Source: Eubacteriales Family XIII. Incertae Sedis bacterium
GTDB taxonomy: Bacteria > Bacillota > Clostridia > Peptostreptococcales > Anaerovoracaceae
Assembly: GCA_031263335.1 (NCBI GenBank)
Contig: JAISGB010000016.1
Span: 1-7,278, forward strand
DNA length: 7,278 nt
Reading direction: 5' to 3'
Shown here in pieces: positions 6,476-7,278 of the stretch. Every line of letters begins with the position of its first letter. Position 1 is the stretch's first letter. The translations under genes and the position numbers were made by a program. The notes beneath the pieces are model-generated. The model had not been told where the DNA came from and did not search any database. It saw only the letters and a list, made by a program, of their open reading frames with translations.

Positions 6476-6952
6476 TTACCCTATCGAAAGTATCTCATAT
6501 TTGACCGCGCCGTCGGGCACCTGCACCGTGACCTTCTCCTTGACCTTCTTCCCGAGCAAGGCGGAACCGACCAAGCTCTCGTTGGATATCTTGCCTCCGA
6601 ACGGATCCGCTTCCGCGGAACCGACGATGGTGTATTCGAGTTCCTTCCTCGTCTTCGCGTTCTTCACCTTCACCTTGACGCCCAAGCTCACCACATCGTG
6701 CTTGACGGCTTTTTCGTCTATGATCTTCGCGTTCTTGATGATATTCTCGAGCTTGCCGATCCGTTCCTCGAGTTCGGCCTGCTCGTTCTTCGCGGAATCA
6801 TATTCGGAATTCTCGGAAATGTCTCCGTAGGATATGGCCTCCTTCAGACGCTCGGCGATCTCGCCCCGCTTGACCGTGATCAATTCCTCCAACTCCGCGA
6901 CCTTTTCGTCGTAACCCGCCCGCGTAAGTGGTACTTCTTCAATAAATGCCAT
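6476..6952 (-). CDS. greA: Transcription elongation factor GreA
   Basis: GreA inserts its coiled coil into the RNA polymerase secondary channel and stimulates cleavage of backtracked transcripts. From the ATG at 6952 the product is 158 residues, the normal GreA length. The N-terminal coiled coil contains the tip GDISENSEYDSAK (43-55) with acidic Asp44 and Glu47, followed by a C-terminal FKBP-like domain from about residue 80 (VSLGVKVKVKN, YTIVGSAEADPFGGKISNESLVGSALLGKKVKEKV). The frame stays open upstream to 7075, but that longer start lies within the -35 element and would add 41 unconserved residues. The ATG at 6952 has GGAGGG five bases upstream, which decides the start. It is the first gene of the cluster and has a leader of roughly 88 bases. 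Confidence 0.97.
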   Translation of the reverse strand: MAFIEEVPLTRAGYDEKVAELEELITVKRGEIAERLKEAISYGDISENSEYDSAKNEQAELEERIGKLENIIKNAKIIDEKAVKHDVVSLGVKVKVKNAKTRKELEYTIVGSAEADPFGGKISNESLVGSALLGKKVKEKVTVQVPDGAVKYEILSIG

Positions 6953-7046
6953 ATCTTCCCTCCGTCTCACCATGGGATCGCGCATAGGCCGCCGAATCGC
7001 CTCGATACCGATTGCCGCCCGTTTTTCAATGACTGTCACGCGCAAC

Positions 7047-7075
7047 ATTATAAAGGATTTCAGGACAAAAGTCAA
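7047..7075 (-). promoter_or_regulatory. Housekeeping (sigma-A/sigma-70) promoter of the greA-lysS-oadB-oadG-fusA2 cluster
   Basis: On the minus strand, TTGACT (7075-7070) is followed by exactly 17 bases and then TATAAT (7052-7047), a perfect -10 box and a one-mismatch -35 box at the optimal spacing. Transcription should begin near 7040, giving an untranslated leader of about 88 bases before greA. No other promoter of this quality is visible on the minus strand within the cluster, so it probably drives all five genes. The leader shows no riboswitch that I recognise. Confidence 0.88.
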
Positions 7076-7097
7076 AGTCCGCGGAATGGTTTATCGA

Positions 7098-7125
7098 GTC
7101 GTTTTTCATGTGTCGTTTTTCATGT
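7098..7125. repeat. Perfect 14-bp tandem duplication upstream of the greA promoter
   Basis: GTCGTTTTTCATGT occurs twice head to tail (7098-7111 and 7112-7125) with no mismatch and no spacer. On the minus strand each unit reads ACATGAAAAACGAC, placing A-tracts about one and a half helical turns apart, 23 bases upstream of the -35 box. It could be an UP-element-like or curved segment, a paired operator, or a recent slippage duplication. Confidence 0.8.
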
Positions 7126-7147
7126 ATGGTTACTACTCAAGGGTTCA

Positions 7148-7278
7148 ATCAAAACTACACGACGGTCGCGATAGTTTTGATGGAGTTCGGGTTCCAATGC
7201 CTGTTTTGGCTCCCCGGAGCGTACACAGACGTACGTGAGGAAGACAAAACAGGCATTGGGTTCCGGAATACGCAAAAA
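7148..7278 (+). repeat. Dispersed structured repeat, copy B (cut by the window end)
   Basis: This is the second copy of the element, in the same orientation as copy A. Hairpin I is 7148-7157 (ATCAAAACTA) with 7172-7181 (TAGTTTTGAT), a perfect ten pairs here. The variable stem is 7196-7208 (AATGCCTGTTTTG) with 7245-7257 (CAAAACAGGCATT), perfect over 13 bp and 15 bp with the flanking C-G pairs (7194-7195 with 7258-7259). Its sequence differs from copy A on both arms and remains fully complementary. The segments around it (TAGTTTTGATGGAGT, CCCGGAGCG, ACGTACGTGAGGAAG, GGGTTCCGGAATACGC) are shared. The right terminal repeat should lie just past the window edge. The copy lies upstream of the greA promoter, pointing away from it. 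Confidence 0.8.

Noticed and set aside
6953..7040. Riboswitch or T-box in the greA leader.
   Set aside because: The 88-base leader shows no T-box sequence, no specifier-like stem and no terminator/antiterminator pair; I see only the ribosome binding site.
7184..7278. Open frame starting MEFGFQC through copy B, and a shared peptide GRDSFDGVR in another frame of both copies.
   Set aside because: The same ATG frame in copy A stops after five codons, and the copies differ by one or two bases in length, so no frame is kept. The peptide similarity simply reflects the shared DNA of the repeat.
7148..7278. CRISPR or retron locus, suggested by conserved sequence around a variable segment and terminal inverted repeats.
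   Set aside because: The two copies are about 5.7 kb apart and not arrayed, the variable segment is self-complementary rather than spacer-like, and no Cas or reverse transcriptase gene is present.

Overview
The window reads as a segment of a Gram-positive-type anaerobe chromosome, most likely a Clostridia-like Bacillota. This rests on GC-rich coding sequence, strong AGGAGG-type ribosome binding sites, a consensus housekeeping promoter, an EF-G-like paralogue of the kind seen in clostridia, and a sodium-pump decarboxylase beta subunit typical of amino-acid or organic-acid fermenters. The taxonomic placement is inference from gene content and was not tested by a search.

Layout. A plus-strand radA (30-1430) converges on a five-gene minus-strand cluster that reads, in transcription order, greA (6952-6476), lysS (6434-4905), an oadB-type pump subunit (4900-3755), a 42-residue OadG-like membrane peptide (3733-3605) and an EF-G-like GTPase (3552-1606). 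Gaps within the cluster are 41, 4, 21 and 52 bases. There is no convincing terminator inside it, and a near-perfect promoter lies upstream of greA (-35 at 7070-7075, -10 at 7047-7052, 17-base spacer), so it is probably one operon. It joins transcription-elongation rescue (GreA), lysyl-tRNA charging (LysS) and an EF-G-like translational GTPase to two membrane subunits of a sodium-translocating decarboxylase. The carboxyltransferase and biotin-carrier subunits are not in the window.

The most notable feature is a repeated non-coding element in the same orientation in both intergenic regions: copy A at 1453-1600 between the convergent ends of radA and fusA2, and copy B at 7148-7278 upstream of greA, cut by the window edge. 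Its flanks and centre are nearly identical between copies, but one 12-13 bp stem has different sequence in each copy while remaining perfectly base-paired. A second hairpin is conserved, with a G-U pair only possible in plus-strand RNA. Copy A also has 14-base perfect terminal inverted repeats, part of which sit in a hairpin loop, so a pseudoknot is possible. A 15-base left-end fragment of the same element occupies bases 1-15, right against the radA ribosome binding site. I do not recognise the family. The pattern fits a dispersed structured RNA or a small non-autonomous mobile element whose fold, not sequence, is maintained.

The remaining intergenic stretch (6953-7278) holds the greA leader, its promoter, a perfect 14-bp tandem duplication (7098-7125) and copy B.
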